DNA of 50,949 nt from Bacillota bacterium (GCA_023411395.1 JAEYOV010000024.1:1-50949); one strand, 5' to 3'; shown: positions 1 through 7,577, counted from the stretch's first letter. Notes: a model not told the origin generated them from the letters alone. Translations and numbers: made by a program.

Positions 1-56
1 GCGGGGGCCCTTTGTTTTTTAAAGGGGCCGGGGGGGCTTTGCCCGCGGGGCGGGGG

Positions 57-71
57 GTTTGCGTAGCAAAC
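57..71. repeat. Small hairpin downstream of rpmB
   Basis: GTTTGC-gta-GCAAAC forms a perfect 6-bp stem with a 3-nt loop. It is the most distal of several stem-loops between the window edge and the rpmB terminator. There is no T-tract. Function unknown. Confidence 0.4.
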
Positions 72-77
72 ATTCCT

Positions 78-157
78 TACACGATTTCCTGGCCGTGTGC
101 GTTGGGCCATCCAAGCGCAGCGCGGGAGGGACCATAGCACACAAGGAAATCGTGCAA
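78..157. repeat. Long imperfect palindrome (about 80 bp)
   Basis: The outer arms CACGATTTCCT and AGGAAATCGTG are perfect complements. Inside them GTGTGC pairs with GCACAC, and an interrupted stem continues to the centre near GCGCAGCGC. The folded unit would be almost fully double-stranded. I see no coding frame or T-tract. It may be a repetitive extragenic palindrome or small non-autonomous element; the window holds one copy, so this is inference. Confidence 0.5.
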
Positions 158-160
158 AAC

Positions 161-189
161 TCGATAAAATGGCTCTGCCATTTTATCGA
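161..189. repeat. Perfect 13-bp stem-loop
   Basis: TCGATAAAATGGC and GCCATTTTATCGA form a perfect 13-bp stem with loop TCT, immediately beyond the rpmB terminator on the minus strand. It has no T-tract. It could be a second-stage terminator, an RNA-stabilising element, or part of the adjacent palindrome. Confidence 0.5.
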
Positions 190-219
190 CAAAAATAGCC
201 CGCTTGCGTGCAAGCGGGC
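190..219 (-). terminator. Rho-independent terminator of rpmB
   Basis: Read on the minus strand, GCCCGCTTGC and GCAAGCGGGC form a 10-bp GC-rich stem with a 2-nt loop, followed by TATTTTTG. It starts about 25 bp after the rpmB stop codon. Confidence 0.85.
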
Positions 220-243
220 ATGTTTTGCATATAAATGTTGGAA

Positions 244-456
244 TCAGGCTTCGCCGGACTTGGACGGCAATGCGCGGGCCACGTTGCCGCTGCGCAGGCA
301 GCGGGTACATACGTTCAGCCGCTGGGGAACACCTTTGACCAGCACGCGAACCTTCTGTACGTTGGGAGCCCAAAGGCGGCCGCTTTTCCGGTTGGAATGG
401 CTGACGTTGTTGCCATTCATCGCACCCTTTTCACATACTTCACAAAACTTGCCCAT
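244..456 (-). CDS. rpmB: 50S ribosomal protein L28
   Basis: The 70-residue protein is a small basic component of the large ribosomal subunit. The N-terminal part CEVCEKGAMNGNNVSHSNR followed by a basic stretch is the typical L28 signature. CEVC (residues 5-8) and CTRC near residues 51-54 are the two CxxC pairs of the zinc-binding form of L28. Length matches the family (about 60-78 residues). The start is fixed by a strong SD, AAAGGAGGT, about 7 nt before ATG. The gene has its own promoter (497-525) and terminator (190-219), so it is probably monocistronic. Confidence 0.97.
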   Translation of the reverse strand: MGKFCEVCEKGAMNGNNVSHSNRKSGRLWAPNVQKVRVLVKGVPQRLNVCTRCLRSGNVARALPSKSGEA

Positions 457-496
457 TCAAAACACCTCCTTTGGGTTTACACACGACAGCGAACCT

Positions 497-525
497 ATTT
501 TATCACCATTGCAATCCATTTGCAA
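497..525 (-). promoter_or_regulatory. Sigma-A promoter of rpmB
   Basis: On the minus strand TTGCAA, a 17-bp spacer and TAAAAT lie about 40 bp upstream of the rpmB start codon. Confidence 0.75.
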
Positions 526-545
526 GCGGAATTTTATATTTGTCT

Positions 546-1424
546 TTATGCAACCCGCTTTTCCGGCAGGTTCACCAGGAAGATGCTGGCGACGATCAAA
601 AGCCCGCCCGCCATCTGCAAAAGCGTGACGGTTTCATGCAAAAAAGCGACGCCGCCCAATATGGTCACAAGGGGAATGAGGTTGATGAAGATGGAGATGG
701 CCACCGGGCTCAGGTGGCTCAAAGCGCTGCCATACAAAAAGTAGCACAGTGCGCTGCAAATGAGAGCCAGGCCCGCCATGGCCAGCCAGCCATCCCAAGG
801 GACGGGCTGCCAATCGCCTTTTTCCAGCATGGCCAGGGCGAAAAGCGCCGGAAGGGAAAACACCGCCTGCCAGGCATTCATGGCCAGGCTGGTATGGCGG
901 GCGCGCAGCTTGCGGCTGACGAAAATGTACCCCACCCAGACGAGGCTTGCGCCCATCACCAGCAGATCACCGGCGATGGAAGTTTCCCCCTGCGCCCCGC
1001 CGTAGCGCACCACCAGGTATACCCCCAGCAGCGACAGCACGGACCCTGCCGCCTGCGCGGGCCTCAAACGCGTCTTCATGGCAACGGCATCCACCATCAG
1101 CGTCAGGATGGGGATGGCTGCCAGGATCAGCGAGGCATTCACCGTGCTGGTGCGCTTGATGCCCTGGTATTCAAAAAAGTAATACAGGGTAATGCCAAGC
1201 AGGCTGGATAAGATCATGGGTACAACGTCCTGCTTTTGAAGGCGCATGCGCTTTTCCTTGAAAAACACGGCAGGCACCAATACTGCAGCGGTGAGGATAT
1301 ACCGCCACAACGCCAGCAGCATGGGGGTGAAGCCCACGTTCATGGCGTGCTTGCTGGCGATGAAGGAAAGCCCCCACATGACATTGATGAAAACCATGCT
1401 GATATAATAGGGCGTTAGGGACAT
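546..1424 (-). CDS. DMT-superfamily (EamA) transporter
   Basis: The 292-residue protein is an integral membrane permease of the drug/metabolite transporter superfamily. It shows the ten-helix layout of two EamA repeats (roughly residues 5-140 and 150-288). The opening VMWGLSFIASKHAM is the classic start of the first EamA repeat, and FEYQGIKRTSTVNASLI is the conserved helix 4-5 region. Substrate cannot be told from sequence; family members export amino acids, nucleosides or other metabolites. ATG follows GAGAGG at a spacing of about 10 nt. It has its own promoter (1460-1488) and ends about 20 bp before the rpmB promoter. Confidence 0.9.
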   Translation of the reverse strand: MSLTPYYISMVFINVMWGLSFIASKHAMNVGFTPMLLALWRYILTAAVLVPAVFFKEKRMRLQKQDVVPMILSSLLGITLYYFFEYQGIKRTSTVNASLILAAIPILTLMVDAVAMKTRLRPAQAAGSVLSLLGVYLVVRYGGAQGETSIAGDLLVMGASLVWVGYIFVSRKLRARHTSLAMNAWQAVFSLPALFALAMLEKGDWQPVPWDGWLAMAGLALICSALCYFLYGSALSHLSPVAISIFINLIPLVTILGGVAFLHETVTLLQMAGGLLIVASIFLVNLPEKRVA

Positions 1425-1459
1425 GACAAAAACGCCTCTCTTTCGCGCTGAACGAGGGC

Positions 1460-1488
1460 ATCATATCATGTTTCTTATCTGAATGCAA
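1460..1488 (-). promoter_or_regulatory. Sigma-A promoter of the DMT transporter gene
   Basis: Minus-strand TTGCAT, 17-bp spacer, TATGAT, about 36 bp upstream of the ATG. It is back to back with the trmL promoter. Confidence 0.7.
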
Positions 1489-1499
1489 GTTAAACCACC

Positions 1500-1528
1500 T
1501 TGCGGCAAATGGCGATCCGGGGTACAAT
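1500..1528 (+). promoter_or_regulatory. Sigma-A promoter of trmL
   Basis: TTGCGG, 17-bp spacer, TACAAT. The -10 ends 33 bp before the trmL ATG. Confidence 0.7.
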
Positions 1529-1561
1529 AGATAACGAAAAACACAAAAAGGACAGCGTGCC

Positions 1562-2077
1562 ATGCACATCGTACTGGTAGCCCCGGAGATTCCCCAAAAC
1601 ACCGGCAACATCGCAAGAACCTGCGCCGCCACCGGTTCCATGCTGCATCTTGTCAAGCCGCTGGGCTTTTCCCTGGATGACAGGTATATGCGCCGGGCTG
1701 GGTTGGATTACTGGCACATGATGGATTACAGGGTCTGGGAGGATTTGGCGCACTTTATGCAAGCGCATCAAGGCGTGCGCATGCATTTTGCCACCACCAA
1801 GGCACCCCGGTCCTACGCGGAGGCATCCTATGGCGCGGATGATTTTCTTGTCTTCGGCTGCGAGACGAAGGGGCTGCCGGAAACGCTTCTCAAAAGCGCT
1901 TATGATAAATGCGTCCGCATCCCCATGCGCAAGGGAGCCAGATCGCTGAACCTGAGCAACTCCGTGGCAGTGGTTTTGTACGAGGCGCTGCGCCAGCAGC
2001 ATTTTACCGGGTTGATAGAATCAGGGGAGCTCACCGGACGCGGCGAGGAGCCCGCGACCTGGATGGATTATTTGTGA
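1562..2077 (+). CDS. trmL: tRNA (cytidine/uridine-34-2'-O)-methyltransferase TrmL
   Basis: This 171-residue SPOUT-class enzyme uses S-adenosylmethionine to methylate the 2'-O of the wobble base of tRNA-Leu isoacceptors in the cytoplasm. Visible signatures are PEIPQNTGNIARTCAATG near the N-terminus (motif 1), FGCETKGLPE (motif 2), and IPMRKGARSLNLSNSVAV near the C-terminus, which builds the trefoil knot and SAM site. Length fits the TrmL family (about 155-175). ATG follows AAGGA. The next gene starts 46 bp downstream, so the pair may share a transcript. Confidence 0.95.
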   Translation: MHIVLVAPEIPQNTGNIARTCAATGSMLHLVKPLGFSLDDRYMRRAGLDYWHMMDYRVWEDLAHFMQAHQGVRMHFATTKAPRSYAEASYGADDFLVFGCETKGLPETLLKSAYDKCVRIPMRKGARSLNLSNSVAVVLYEALRQQHFTGLIESGELTGRGEEPATWMDYL

Positions 2078-2123
2078 CCCTGTGATCCGTTGTATGGGTG
2101 AAACAGCTTCAAGGAGGATTTGC

Positions 2124-2375
2124 ATGAAGCATTACGAAGACGATTACGACAGCGATTACGAAGACGATATCGATTTTCTGGAAGAAGATCCGCAGGAGCG
2201 GCAGCTTATACACGCGGGACGGCTGCGGGTGGCTGCCGGCGTGATGGACTTTTTGAGCGTGATCGCCGGCATGGCCGTGGTACTGGTGCTGGTGGCGCTG
2301 CTCATCAGCCTGATCAATTGGCTTGTAGGCGATATCAGCCAGATGTTCGCCATTCTGCAAAGAAGACTGAAATAG
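2124..2375 (+). CDS. Small acidic single-pass membrane protein, unknown
   Basis: I do not recognise this 83-residue protein. The first 26 residues are extremely acidic (MKHYEDDYDSDYEDDIDF). A short linker (PQERQLIHAGRLRVAAGV) is followed by a strongly hydrophobic stretch at about residues 42-72, with a basic end (LQRRLK). This suggests a membrane-anchored protein with an acidic cytoplasmic tail. The start at 2124 is set by AAGGAGG eight bases upstream; an earlier in-frame ATG lacks an SD. It lies between trmL and the first glycosylase-like gene, probably in one transcript. Confidence 0.75.
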   Translation: MKHYEDDYDSDYEDDIDFLEEDPQERQLIHAGRLRVAAGVMDFLSVIAGMAVVLVLVALLISLINWLVGDISQMFAILQRRLK

Positions 2376-2443
2376 CATTTGTTTTCCGCCGTGGCGGGAG
2401 ATTGCCCTTTTATCGCCGGGACATACTAAAGCGGAGGCACGCC

Positions 2444-3037
2444 ATGATCACGATCTCCTGGGAGGAACTGCACAGGCAGATTGAGGAATGTGCAGCTTGC
2501 GGGCTTAAGGCCGGGTGCACCCACAAGGTGCCTGGGCAGGGCGATCAAAACGCGAAGCTTATGCTGATCGGCGAAGGCCCGGGAGAAGTGGAAGACCGGG
2601 AAGGCCTGGCTTTTGTGGGCCCTGCGGGGCAGCTGTTGACACGGATGCTTGCCGCCATCAGCCTTCCCCGCGACCGGGTATACATCTGCAACGTGGTCAA
2701 ATGCCGGCCGCCGCAAAACCGTGTTCCCACGCCGGAGGAAGCGGCGGCCTGCCTGCCCTATTTGCGCATGCAGGCGGCCTTGGTGCGCCCCAAGGTGATC
2801 CTTATGCTGGGCGCCACAGCAGCAAGAACGATCTTGGGGGATGATGTGCGCATTACAAGAGACCGGGGCAAGTGGTTTGAGCGAAAGGGCGTATTTTTGA
2901 TGCCAACCTACCATCCCTCCGCGCTTTTGCGCGACGCGGAAAAGAAAAAGGATGCATGGAAAGACTTGCAGGCAGTTCGTCAAAAGCTGATGGAGTTGCA
3001 TGCTTATGAGGATATATGGGGGGAGAGCAAGGAATGA
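2444..3037 (+). CDS. Uracil-DNA glycosylase, family 4, with Fe-S cysteines
   Basis: The 197-residue protein probably removes uracil from DNA at the start of base-excision repair. Motif A is GEGPGEVEDREG and motif B is YHPSALLR; both frame the active site in family 4. Cysteines in ECAACG, in CNVVKCRPP and in AAACLPYL match the positions that hold a [4Fe-4S] cluster in this family. ATG 2444 follows GGAGG closely and gives the usual family length; the reading frame is open further upstream but without an SD. It overlaps the next gene by 4 nt (ATGA), so translation is likely coupled. Confidence 0.88.
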   Translation: MITISWEELHRQIEECAACGLKAGCTHKVPGQGDQNAKLMLIGEGPGEVEDREGLAFVGPAGQLLTRMLAAISLPRDRVYICNVVKCRPPQNRVPTPEEAAACLPYLRMQAALVRPKVILMLGATAARTILGDDVRITRDRGKWFERKGVFLMPTYHPSALLRDAEKKKDAWKDLQAVRQKLMELHAYEDIWGESKE

Positions 3038-3669
3038 ACGATGCCATGAAGGCGTTCCGGGCCAGGTGCGCTTCTTTTTTTCAGCCGCTGTGGCCGGGGG
3101 AGGACAAGGTGCTTGTCTTCGGCGAAGGCAATACGGAAAAGCCCCGCCTGATGCTTATCGGGGAGGCGCCCGGTGAGCAGGAAGTGATGCAGGGGCGCCC
3201 CTTCGTCGGCAAGGCGGGCAAGAACCTGGACGCTTTTTTGGAATCCGTTCATTTGAGGCGGGAGGATATCTACATCTCCAACGTAGTCAAGATCCGCCCC
3301 ACCAAGGTGAGCGAGAAGGGCCGTGTCAGCAACCGGCCCCCCTCCAAGGAGGAGACCGGCCTTTTTCTGCCCTGGCTGAAGGAAGAAATCGCCCTGGTTT
3401 CGCCGGAACTCTTGGTGACGCTGGGCAATGTGGCTTTAAGAAGCCTTATGGGGAAGGGGACCATCGGGGAGGCCCATGGCCGTTTCCATCTTGTATCCGT
3501 ATCCGCTTCCGAAGGGAAGGCGCGGGAATACCCGGTGTTTGCGCTGTATCACCCGGCTTCCGTCATTTATAACCGCACGCTGGGGGAGGTTTACGCGCGG
3601 GACCTGAGCATTCTGGACGCGGCCATCAAAAAAGGTTCCGCCGCGTTTTACGCGCAAACGGACAGTTGA
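3034..3669 (+). CDS. Uracil-DNA-glycosylase-like protein without Fe-S ligands
   Basis: The 211-residue protein belongs to the same superfamily as the preceding gene: GEAPGEQEVMQGRPFVGKAG matches motif A with the following glycine-rich loop, and YHPASVIYN matches motif B. The cluster cysteines are gone: VVKIRPTK replaces VKCRPP, and the only cysteine seen is in ARCASFF near the N-terminus. It also carries a longer loop after that point (VSEKGRVSNRPPSKEE). The start ATG overlaps the stop of the first copy (ATGA). It may be a glycosylase with different specificity or a non-catalytic partner. Confidence 0.82.
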   Translation: MNDAMKAFRARCASFFQPLWPGEDKVLVFGEGNTEKPRLMLIGEAPGEQEVMQGRPFVGKAGKNLDAFLESVHLRREDIYISNVVKIRPTKVSEKGRVSNRPPSKEETGLFLPWLKEEIALVSPELLVTLGNVALRSLMGKGTIGEAHGRFHLVSVSASEGKAREYPVFALYHPASVIYNRTLGEVYARDLSILDAAIKKGSAAFYAQTDS

Positions 3670-3720
3670 GGCAACTTGATGTATAATTGATGCTTTTTTC
3701 TGTTCCTGTGCTGAAAAACA

Positions 3721-3729
3721 TGGTATACT
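3721..3729 (+). promoter_or_regulatory. Extended -10 promoter of the nfeD-floA operon
   Basis: TGG-TATACT is an extended -10 element 28 bp upstream of the start codon at 3757. No good -35 hexamer is visible at 16-18 bp. Confidence 0.5.
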
Positions 3730-3756
3730 GCCATCATCAGGACAGGAGGAGATCAT

Positions 3757-4254
3757 ATGTTGGATTTTATTCTGACAAACCTTCCCATCATCATTTGTTT
3801 TCTGGTGGGCATAGGCCTGTTGGTGGTGGAGGTATTCCTGCCGGGCTTTGGTTTGCCCGGGATATCCGGCATCGTTCTGGAGGTTGTGGCCATATGGCTT
3901 ACCTGGCAAAGCCACGGTCCCGTGGCCGCGCTGGGCATGACCATTGTGATCCTTGCGGTAATCGCCATCGCCATATCCATCGCACTAAAGTCTGCCGCCA
4001 GAGGGCGGCTGTCAAAATCCAGCATCATCCTCAATCATGAGGAGAGCACCGCGGAAGGCTATACCGCCACCGCGGACATGGACGTTTTTCTGGGCAAGGA
4101 GGGAATTGCCACCACGGTGCTCCGCCCGGCCGGCATCGCCGAGTTCGACGGCGTGCGCCTGAACGTGGTGTCGGAGGGCGAATTCATCGCCGCCAACACC
4201 AGGGTGCGCATTGAGCAGGTGGAAGGCGCCAGAATTATGGTGCGCCCGCTTTGA
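3757..4254 (+). CDS. NfeD-family membrane protein
   Basis: This 165-residue short NfeD-type protein has hydrophobic helices at about residues 8-28, 32-48 and 55-80 and a C-terminal soluble part (about 95-165) with the OB-fold-like pattern GKEGIATTVLRPAGIAEFDG...VEGARIMV. It lacks the ClpP-like protease domain of long NfeD proteins. NfeD partners flotillins, and the next gene is floA, as in the Bacillus yqeZ-yqfA-yqfB locus. The likely role is in organising membrane domains with FloA. The start follows AGGAGG 6 nt upstream. Confidence 0.88.
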   Translation: MLDFILTNLPIIICFLVGIGLLVVEVFLPGFGLPGISGIVLEVVAIWLTWQSHGPVAALGMTIVILAVIAIAISIALKSAARGRLSKSSIILNHEESTAEGYTATADMDVFLGKEGIATTVLRPAGIAEFDGVRLNVVSEGEFIAANTRVRIEQVEGARIMVRPL

Positions 4255-4318
4255 CGTAAGCTCCCACCGGCGCCGCCGGTCGGCTAAAACTTTAAAGGGA
4301 TAGAGAGGGGAACTGGAT

Positions 4319-5320
4319 ATGGACAACAACTTCATCTGGATCATCTTTTTCGCATTCCTGGCGCTGATTGTGCTCACCGTGTTCTTCCGTTTTGTGCCCC
4401 TGGGGCTGTGGATCAGCGCGCTGGCTTCCGGCGTGCATATTTCCATCGGTTCGCTGGTGGGCATGCGCATCCGCCGCATTCAACCCCACCGGCTGGTGCA
4501 CCCGCTGATCAAGGCAAACAAGGCAGGCCTGAATTTGACCATTACCAAGCTGGAGACACATTATCTGGCCGGCGGCAACGTGGACCGGGTTATCAACGCC
4601 CTGATTGCCGCCCAGCGCGCCAATATCCAGATGCCTTTTGAAAAGGCCAGCGCCATTGACCTGGCGGGCCGTGACGTGTTCCACGCCGTACAGATGAGCG
4701 TTACCCCAAAGGTCATTGAAACGCCTGTGGTTGCCGCCATCGCCAAGGACGGCATTGAGCTTCGGGCCAAGGCCCGGGTTACCGTGCGCACCAACATTGA
4801 ACGCCTGGTGGGCGGCGCCGGGGAGGAAACGGTCATCGCCCGCGTTGGCGAAGGCATCGTCACCACCGTAGGCTCCTCTGAAACCCACAAGCAGGTTTTG
4901 GAAAACCCCGACCTCATCAGCCGCACCGTCCTCAATAAGGGTCTGGACGCCGGAACGGCCTTTGAGATCCTTTCCATCGACATCGCCGATGTGGATGTCG
5001 GCCGTAACATCGGGGCCCAATTGCAAATGGACCAGGCGGAGGCCGACAGGCGCATCGCCCAGGCCAAGGCGGAGGAACGCCGTGCCATGGCCGTCGCCCA
5101 TGAGCAGGAGATGAAGGCTTCCGTGCAGGAGATGCGGGCCAAGGTGGTGGAGGCCGAGGCCGAGGTGCCCCGTGCCATGGCTTCCGCCCTTCGGGAAGGC
5201 AAGCTGGGCGTGATGGATTACTATCAAATGCAGAACGTGATTGCCGATACCACCATGCGGGACGGCATCGCAAAGGCCAGCGGCCCCGTTGCCCCTCCCG
5301 AAGAATTGCACAAGAAGTAA
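4319..5320 (+). CDS. floA: Flotillin-like protein FloA
   Basis: The 333-residue membrane scaffold protein belongs to the SPFH/flotillin class (Bacillus YqfA/FloA type). It has an N-terminal membrane hairpin (about residues 5-50), an SPFH domain running through ARVTVRTNIERLVGGAGEETVIARVGEGI, and an Ala/Glu-rich coiled coil from about residue 235 (QMDQAEADRRIAQAKAEERR). FloA assembles functional membrane microdomains that host signalling and secretion proteins. Length matches the family (about 330). It lies 64 bp after the NfeD-type gene, with a small GC hairpin (ACCGGC/GCCGGT) in the gap. Confidence 0.96.
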   Translation: MDNNFIWIIFFAFLALIVLTVFFRFVPLGLWISALASGVHISIGSLVGMRIRRIQPHRLVHPLIKANKAGLNLTITKLETHYLAGGNVDRVINALIAAQRANIQMPFEKASAIDLAGRDVFHAVQMSVTPKVIETPVVAAIAKDGIELRAKARVTVRTNIERLVGGAGEETVIARVGEGIVTTVGSSETHKQVLENPDLISRTVLNKGLDAGTAFEILSIDIADVDVGRNIGAQLQMDQAEADRRIAQAKAEERRAMAVAHEQEMKASVQEMRAKVVEAEAEVPRAMASALREGKLGVMDYYQMQNVIADTTMRDGIAKASGPVAPPEELHKK

Positions 5321-5341
5321 CCGGTCCCGATAGCCAATCGC

Positions 5342-5373
5342 TTTGCCCGGCGCGGATAAACGCGCCGGGCAAA
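5342..5373 (+). repeat. Perfect 13-bp intercistronic stem-loop
   Basis: TTTGCCCGGCGCG and CGCGCCGGGCAAA pair perfectly around loop GATAAA, between floA and the next gene. A purine-rich SD follows instead of a T-tract, so mRNA protection or partial attenuation is likelier than full termination. Confidence 0.6.
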
Positions 5374-5392
5374 ACGGAAAGGAGACGGCGTA

Positions 5393-5983
5393 ATGGATGG
5401 TTTTTTCGTTCTGATTGCCATCTTCGGTATCGTCAACATGGTAATCAAATGGGCCAAGAAGCAGCAGGCCTCCCAAAATTCCAGCAATCAGGGCGCCGCG
5501 CCGGATAAGCCCTGGCAGCGCATGATGGGGGATATGGCCAGGACTTTTGAGGAATCCGTCACCGGCAAGCCGCCTGTGAAGGCTGCGACGCCGGCACCCG
5601 CAAAAAAGACACCCGCCTCTTCCATCTATGGGGAAGGCATGGGCGGCGAAGGATTGGCGGCCCCGGGCAGCATGACCTACCAGCGGCCTGCCTCCTATAT
5701 TACAGGCGGCGATGAGGCGGGCAGCCCCTATGCTCTTGCCGGCGAAGGCATGTACAGACCACTGGAGCCGGTTCAAAACTGGCGCGGCAGCCTTGCCGGA
5801 GCATCGGAACCCATAGCCTTCACCACGAAGATGAGGGAATCGTCCGCCGCCGCGGAGCCTGGCCAGGAGAGGCACCCGGCCCTGGGGCTTCCATTCAACC
5901 GCGATTCGCTGATGCAGGCGGTGGTAATGCATGAGATCCTCATAAGGCCACAGGACAGAAGAAGGCGGTGGAGAGCCCATTGA
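5393..5983 (+). CDS. Membrane-anchored protein of the floA operon, unknown
   Basis: The 196-residue protein is not recognised. Residues 1-21 form one membrane helix (MDGFFVLIAIFGIVNMVIKW) followed by positive charges. Residues about 28-160 are low-complexity, rich in Ala, Gly, Pro and Ser and probably disordered. The last 35 residues hold a folded-looking motif, FNRDSLMQAVVMHEILIRPQ, ending in a basic run (DRRRRWRAH). The SD AAGGAGA precedes the ATG. Its position directly after floA suggests a client or regulator of the membrane domain. It overlaps the next gene. Confidence 0.75.
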   Translation: MDGFFVLIAIFGIVNMVIKWAKKQQASQNSSNQGAAPDKPWQRMMGDMARTFEESVTGKPPVKAATPAPAKKTPASSIYGEGMGGEGLAAPGSMTYQRPASYITGGDEAGSPYALAGEGMYRPLEPVQNWRGSLAGASEPIAFTTKMRESSAAAEPGQERHPALGLPFNRDSLMQAVVMHEILIRPQDRRRRWRAH

Positions 5984-6729
5984 GCGATATCCGCGTTGTG
6001 ATTGCCGATGACGATGGCGGCATGCGCACGGTGATGCGCCACATGATTGCAAAGGTGGAGGGGTTCACCCTTGTCGGCGAGGCGGAGGACGGCCTCACGT
6101 TGATAAAGCTTACGGAAAACCACCGCCCCCAGGTGGTTTTTGTGGATGTGGAAATGCCCGGTATGTCAGGCGTGGAATGCGCCCGGCTCATCCAGGACAT
6201 GGATCCTTCCACCGTCATCATTTTTGCCACAGCCCATGACCAGTACATGGGCGATGCTTTTGAGGTATATGCCTTTGATTACCTGCTCAAGCCCTTCAAG
6301 GTGGAGCGGGTGATCAAAACCCTGGAAAGGGCGCGTGACCGCATCACCCGCCGGGAGGAAAAACCCCTGCCGCTGCTTGCACCTAGGAACAAGGCGGCGG
6401 CCGGCCGCCTGATGCTCCACCACCGGGACGGCGTCAGCTTTATCAACATGCAGGATATCCTTTTGGTGCAGCGCGAGGAGCGGGCCACGGTGATTTATAC
6501 ACTGGGCGAGGGCCGCTATGTCACCAGCGATTCCCTGGGCGATACCGAGGCCCGGCTGGACTCCAACGTGTTCTTCCGCTGCCACAAGTCCTACATCATC
6601 AACCTGAACCACATCAAGGCCATCACGCCCTACGGCCGCTGGACGTATGTGGTGCAGTTGAACGGCACGCAGCACGATGCGCTGATCACCCACGAAAAGT
6701 ACGAGGAGCTGGAGCGCATGTTCGCTTGA
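5968..6729 (+). CDS. LytTR-family response regulator
   Basis: The 253-residue transcription factor has a receiver domain (about 5-125: acidic IADDDGG, phospho-Asp in FVDVEMPGMSG, Lys in YLLKPF) and a LytTR DNA-binding domain (about 148-250: FFRCHKSYIINLNHIKAI). No sensor kinase lies next to it. The start is uncertain: GTG at 5968 has a very close SD, while TTG at 5980 would overlap the previous stop as TTGA behind GGAGAG. Overlap with the upstream gene argues for coupling and for a link to the floA membrane system. Confidence 0.92.
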   Translation: MESPLSDIRVVIADDDGGMRTVMRHMIAKVEGFTLVGEAEDGLTLIKLTENHRPQVVFVDVEMPGMSGVECARLIQDMDPSTVIIFATAHDQYMGDAFEVYAFDYLLKPFKVERVIKTLERARDRITRREEKPLPLLAPRNKAAAGRLMLHHRDGVSFINMQDILLVQREERATVIYTLGEGRYVTSDSLGDTEARLDSNVFFRCHKSYIINLNHIKAITPYGRWTYVVQLNGTQHDALITHEKYEELERMFA

Positions 6730-6769
6730 CTGCGTGCGGCGCCTTGCGTGATCCTATACGAATTTTTCC

Positions 6770-6810
6770 GCGGGGCAGAAGTCTTTTCTTCTGTTCCGCT
6801 TGCTGTTTTG
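6770..6810 (+). terminator. Terminator of the nfeD-floA-LytTR operon
   Basis: GCGGGGCAGAAG and CTTCTGTTCCGC form a 12-bp stem (two G-U pairs) with a 6-nt loop, followed by TTGCTGTTTTG. It sits 40 bp after the regulator's stop and before the rex promoter. Confidence 0.7.
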
Positions 6811-6839
6811 GTGAAAATACGGAAAAATGCCCGATTTCC

Positions 6840-6868
6840 TTGCCAAGGAAATATCAGGATGATATAAT
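6840..6868 (+). promoter_or_regulatory. Sigma-A promoter of rex
   Basis: TTGCCA, 17-bp spacer, perfect TATAAT. The leader to the rex start is about 80 nt. I do not see a convincing Rex box in it. Confidence 0.75.
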
Positions 6869-6947
6869 AACATTCAATAAACACGCAAAGGGATATATTT
6901 CCTGTACATTGAATGCGAACGGGCAAGTCGCTGAAGGAGGAGTGTTT

Positions 6948-7577
6948 GTGGCAGGCTATGTGTCGGATGCCGTTATCCGCAGGCTGCCGGGCTATTACCG
7001 GCATTTGCGTGAACTGGAGGCAGCGGGCGTGCATCAGATATCATCCCAGGAGCTGGGAAGGCGGATGCAGCTCACCGCATCTCAGATCCGGCAGGACATC
7101 AACTGCTTCGGCGGGTTTGGCCGCCAGGGTTTCGGCTATGAGGTGACCTCGCTGAAGGGGCACATCGGGGAAATTCTGGGCCTTGACAAAAAGCACCGGA
7201 TGGTCATCGTCGGGGCGGGAAACATTGGCCGGGCGGTGGCGCATTATCCGTCCTTTGGAAGGGAAGGCTTTGTGACGGTGGGCATCTTTGACGCAGACCC
7301 CGGCAAAATCGGCACGGAAGTGGCAGGCATGCCGGTGCGCAGTATTGATGCCCTGGAAGCATTTTTGGATGAAAACCCCGTGGACATCGGTGTTTTGGCG
7401 CTGCCGGTGAAGAGCGCGCAGCAGGTTTTGAACCGGATGGTGGAAAAGGGCATCAAGGGCATTTGGAACTTTGCGCCTACCGACCTTCACCACCCCGACA
7501 GCATCACCGTAGTCAATGTGCATTTGAGCGACAGCCTTCAAATTCTGTCCTTCAGAATGCTTCGGGCGGACGATTAA
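6948..7577 (+). CDS. rex: Redox-sensing transcriptional repressor Rex
   Basis: The 209-residue repressor senses the NADH/NAD+ ratio and controls fermentation and respiration genes. It has an N-terminal winged helix (residues 1-80: SSQELGRRMQLTASQIRQDINCFGGFG) and a Rossmann domain with the NADH motif VIVGAGNIGRAVAHY, ending in a domain-swapped helix. Family length is 205-215. GTG 6948 is chosen because AAGGAGG lies exactly 7 nt upstream; GTG 6942 is only 1 nt from the SD. A regulator of this kind could control the ferredoxin-dependent operon at the other end of the window, but no Rex site was seen there. Confidence 0.96.
   Translation: MAGYVSDAVIRRLPGYYRHLRELEAAGVHQISSQELGRRMQLTASQIRQDINCFGGFGRQGFGYEVTSLKGHIGEILGLDKKHRMVIVGAGNIGRAVAHYPSFGREGFVTVGIFDADPGKIGTEVAGMPVRSIDALEAFLDENPVDIGVLALPVKSAQQVLNRMVEKGIKGIWNFAPTDLHHPDSITVVNVHLSDSLQILSFRMLRADD

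Noticed and set aside
4292..6052. Very long open frame on the minus strand opposite floA and the next gene
   Set aside because: It lies antisense to floA, an evident conserved gene, has low-complexity His/Gly-rich translation and no SD. It is a by-product of GC-rich codon use.
6869..6947. Rex operator in the rex leader
   Set aside because: No TTGTGAA...TTCACAA-like palindrome is present.
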